From JBHIBA01 sp046758845 (lineage in GTDB: Bacteria; UBA8248; JACPRG01; G963555815), in the NCBI GenBank assembly GCA_046758845.1, contig JBHIBA010000079.1, positions 1-15,877 on the forward strand: a stretch of DNA of 15,877 nt, in the 5' to 3' direction. Every line of letters starts with the position of its first letter. Position 1 is the first letter of the stretch. This document shows, one piece after another, positions 14,352 through 15,877 of this stretch. Made by a program: the position numbers and the translations under genes. The notes beneath the pieces are model-generated. The model saw nothing but the letters and a program-made list of their open reading frames with translations. It searched no databases and had not been told where the DNA came from.

Positions 14352-15827
14352 GTGTCAGACAGCCTGCTGATCCGGGACTGCGGGATCCTGGACCCCTCCC
14401 TGAGCGAACAAATCTTAGAGAACCAGGATATCCTCATCGCCGATTCGCGGATCGCCTGCGTTGACGCGACGGGAAAACTCAGCGGCGACCGGGTCATCTC
14501 AGGGGAGGATCGCCTTGCCATCCCGGGCCTGATCAATGCCCACACGCATTCGGCGGAGAATTACCTCAAAGGGTTCAATGACCGCCAGCCCCTCGAGATG
14601 TGGCTACCGTTCATCTACGGATCCGCGGGCGTCTATTCGCCCCGGGACGTCTACCTCTGCTGCCTCATGGGCGCAGTCGAGATGCTCAAAACGGGCGCCA
14701 CGAGCGTCATCGACCACTGCTGGATGTCTCCCAGCGTCACCCCGGACCGACTGGACGCCGCGATGGAGGCCTATCGGGACGCGGGGATCCGCGCCTCTGT
14801 GGCCCCGCTCGTCTCTGATACCGACTACGTCACCCGCTACGGCATCGAGCGAGGACACCCCCTGGGTGACACGTACTTCGCCGGACGCATGGAGAAGGCC
14901 TCCCCCTGGGAGGAAACCTACGGCCACTTGAAAGACTTCTTTGGCAAGTGGGACCGCGGCGAGGGCGGGCGCCTGCGATGCATGACCGGCCCCGGGGGTC
15001 TGCAATGGGCCAGCGAACGCCTGCTGGAGGACTGCTGGGAGCTCTCCCGCTCCTACGGATCCGGGGTTCAAATCCACATCAACGAAACCTTCATCCAGGA
15101 TTGGGCCAACCGGCGGCGTTTCGGCAAGAGCGGCATCGCCTTCCTGAAGGAGGCGGGCTTTCTGGGTCCAGAGGTCTCCATGCCGCACAGCGTATGGGTG
15201 GACGACGAGGACCTGGATCACATCGCCGCCGCCGGGGCGGTTCCCGTCCACAACCCCGCCTCCAACTCAAAGATGGGAAGCGGACGGATGCCCCTCAGGA
15301 AAATGCTGGAGCGGGGGATCCCCGTGGCCATCGGCACTGACGGGGCGTCCAGCAACGACCACCAGGTCCTGTTTGAGGCCATCCGGATGGCGGCCTACAT
15401 CCACAACAGCGATGAGCCGGATCACCGCAAACACGTCAACGCCTTCGAGGCCATCGAAATGGCCACCTCCGCGGGGGCGGCGGCCATGCTGCTTGCCGAG
15501 GAGCTGGGAAAAATCAAACCGGGCGCGCTGGCCGATCTGGTTCTTCTCGATCGCAGGTCGTTCTCGTGGGTCCCGACGAACGAGCCGATCCGCAACTTGG
15601 TCTACTGCGAAAGGGGCCATTCGGTCCGCACGACCCTCGTAGCGGGAGAGGTCGTGGTGGACGACTCCAAGGCGCTGACCGTCAGCGAAGAGGAACTGAT
15701 CAGCGAAGTGCTCGCCGCGGCGGGCGCGCGGGGCGAGCCGGAGTGGCCGGGCTACGCGGAACGGGATCGCACAGTCGCCCTCTTTGAGCGCCTCTGCGAC
15801 GACCTGAGGGCCGAACGGCCGGGCTGA
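14352..15827 (+). CDS. Metal-dependent amidohydrolase/deaminase (ATZ/TRZ, MTA/SAH- and guanine-deaminase-like)
   Basis: A 491-residue cytoplasmic hydrolase of the amidohydrolase superfamily that removes an amino group or halide from a purine, pyrimidine or triazine-like ring. A short N-terminal beta domain is followed by a TIM barrel with the full metal site: INAHTH (His64, His66), QIHINE (His242, Glu245), MPHS (His279) and IGTDGASSND (Asp330). VHNPASNSKMGSG (His300) matches the family's HCP-x-SN-x-x-L-x-x-G segment. A C-terminal beta domain (GALADLVLLD onward) closes it. The start is GTG 14352 with GGGGAGG at 14341-14347; the longer frame to the left adds only a Gly-rich stretch outside the family and begins before the predicted transcript start. 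It stands alone, about 1 kb from the proteases. The substrate is not identifiable; nearby hints of purine and ureide metabolism (hydantoinase, possible xanthine dehydrogenase scar) favour a purine-type ring, weakly. Confidence 0.9.
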   Translation: MSDSLLIRDCGILDPSLSEQILENQDILIADSRIACVDATGKLSGDRVISGEDRLAIPGLINAHTHSAENYLKGFNDRQPLEMWLPFIYGSAGVYSPRDVYLCCLMGAVEMLKTGATSVIDHCWMSPSVTPDRLDAAMEAYRDAGIRASVAPLVSDTDYVTRYGIERGHPLGDTYFAGRMEKASPWEETYGHLKDFFGKWDRGEGGRLRCMTGPGGLQWASERLLEDCWELSRSYGSGVQIHINETFIQDWANRRRFGKSGIAFLKEAGFLGPEVSMPHSVWVDDEDLDHIAAAGAVPVHNPASNSKMGSGRMPLRKMLERGIPVAIGTDGASSNDHQVLFEAIRMAAYIHNSDEPDHRKHVNAFEAIEMATSAGAAAMLLAEELGKIKPGALADLVLLDRRSFSWVPTNEPIRNLVYCERGHSVRTTLVAGEVVVDDSKALTVSEEELISEVLAAAGARGEPEWPGYAERDRTVALFERLCDDLRAERPG

Positions 15828-15877
15828 GGTTTTCCGATTGAAGTGACGGCCGATTTGTCCGAGAATGCGCGAGAAAA

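Noticed and set aside
1..15877. CRISPR arrays, tRNA or rRNA genes, insertion sequences with transposase
   Set aside because: No regularly spaced repeats, no cloverleaf-like or ribosomal sequence and no transposase motifs were seen on either strand by eye.

Overview
The window is GC-rich bacterial DNA (roughly 60% G+C by eye) with dense, mostly plus-strand genes, many GTG/TTG starts and classical sigma70-like promoters and intrinsic terminators. An oxygen-sensitive, thiamine-pyrophosphate (TPP) and Fe-S dependent 2-oxoacid:ferredoxin oxidoreductase, an amide-type/branched-chain-type ABC importer and exported HtrA-like proteins suggest an anaerobic or facultatively anaerobic Gram-negative, for example a Desulfobacterota or NC10/Rokubacteria-like lineage. 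The lineage is an inference; no rRNA or other marker gene is present.

Layout. (1) 1-831, minus: 5' part of a hydantoinase A/oxoprolinase-type gene that runs off the left edge. (2) 832-1396: a 565-bp divergent control region with one promoter facing each way and an inverted repeat at the rightward promoter. (3) 1397-5619, plus: a four-gene unit of a GntR/FCD regulator followed by fused gamma-delta, alpha and beta subunits of a ferredoxin oxidoreductase, closed by a strong terminator. (4) 5757-10604, plus: its own promoter, a periplasmic binding protein, an internal terminator-like hairpin, then two permeases and two ATPases (LivKHMGF-type importer). (5) 10605-11303: intergenic, holding what looks like a truncated UbiD-type decarboxylase gene on the minus strand. 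(6) 11304-13324: two translationally coupled exported HtrA-like proteins, the first lacking all three catalytic residues and the second with all three. (7) 13325-14351: a 1-kb non-coding stretch with repeat-like sequence, hairpins and a possible relic of a molybdenum hydroxylase 3' end. (8) 14352-15827: a metal-dependent amidohydrolase/deaminase.

The most interesting reading is that region 3 is an oxalate oxidoreductase (OOR), not a pyruvate oxidoreductase. The alpha subunit has YPIRP in place of the usual YPITP. Four active-site residues that I recall from the Moorella thermoacetica OOR structures (Arg31, Arg109, Asp112, Phe117) are all present here with a constant offset of seven. The fused gamma-delta subunit and the gamma-alpha-beta gene order also match what I recall of that enzyme. 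OOR splits oxalate into two CO2 and delivers two electrons to ferredoxin without CoA.

How the parts may work together (inference): the importer brings in oxalate or an oxalate-yielding amide/ureide, the hydantoinase-type enzyme and perhaps the amidohydrolase open ring or amide precursors, OOR extracts low-potential electrons, and the GntR/FCD protein senses a small carboxylate and controls both divergent units. The evidence for OOR is good. The evidence for a common pathway is only gene proximity.
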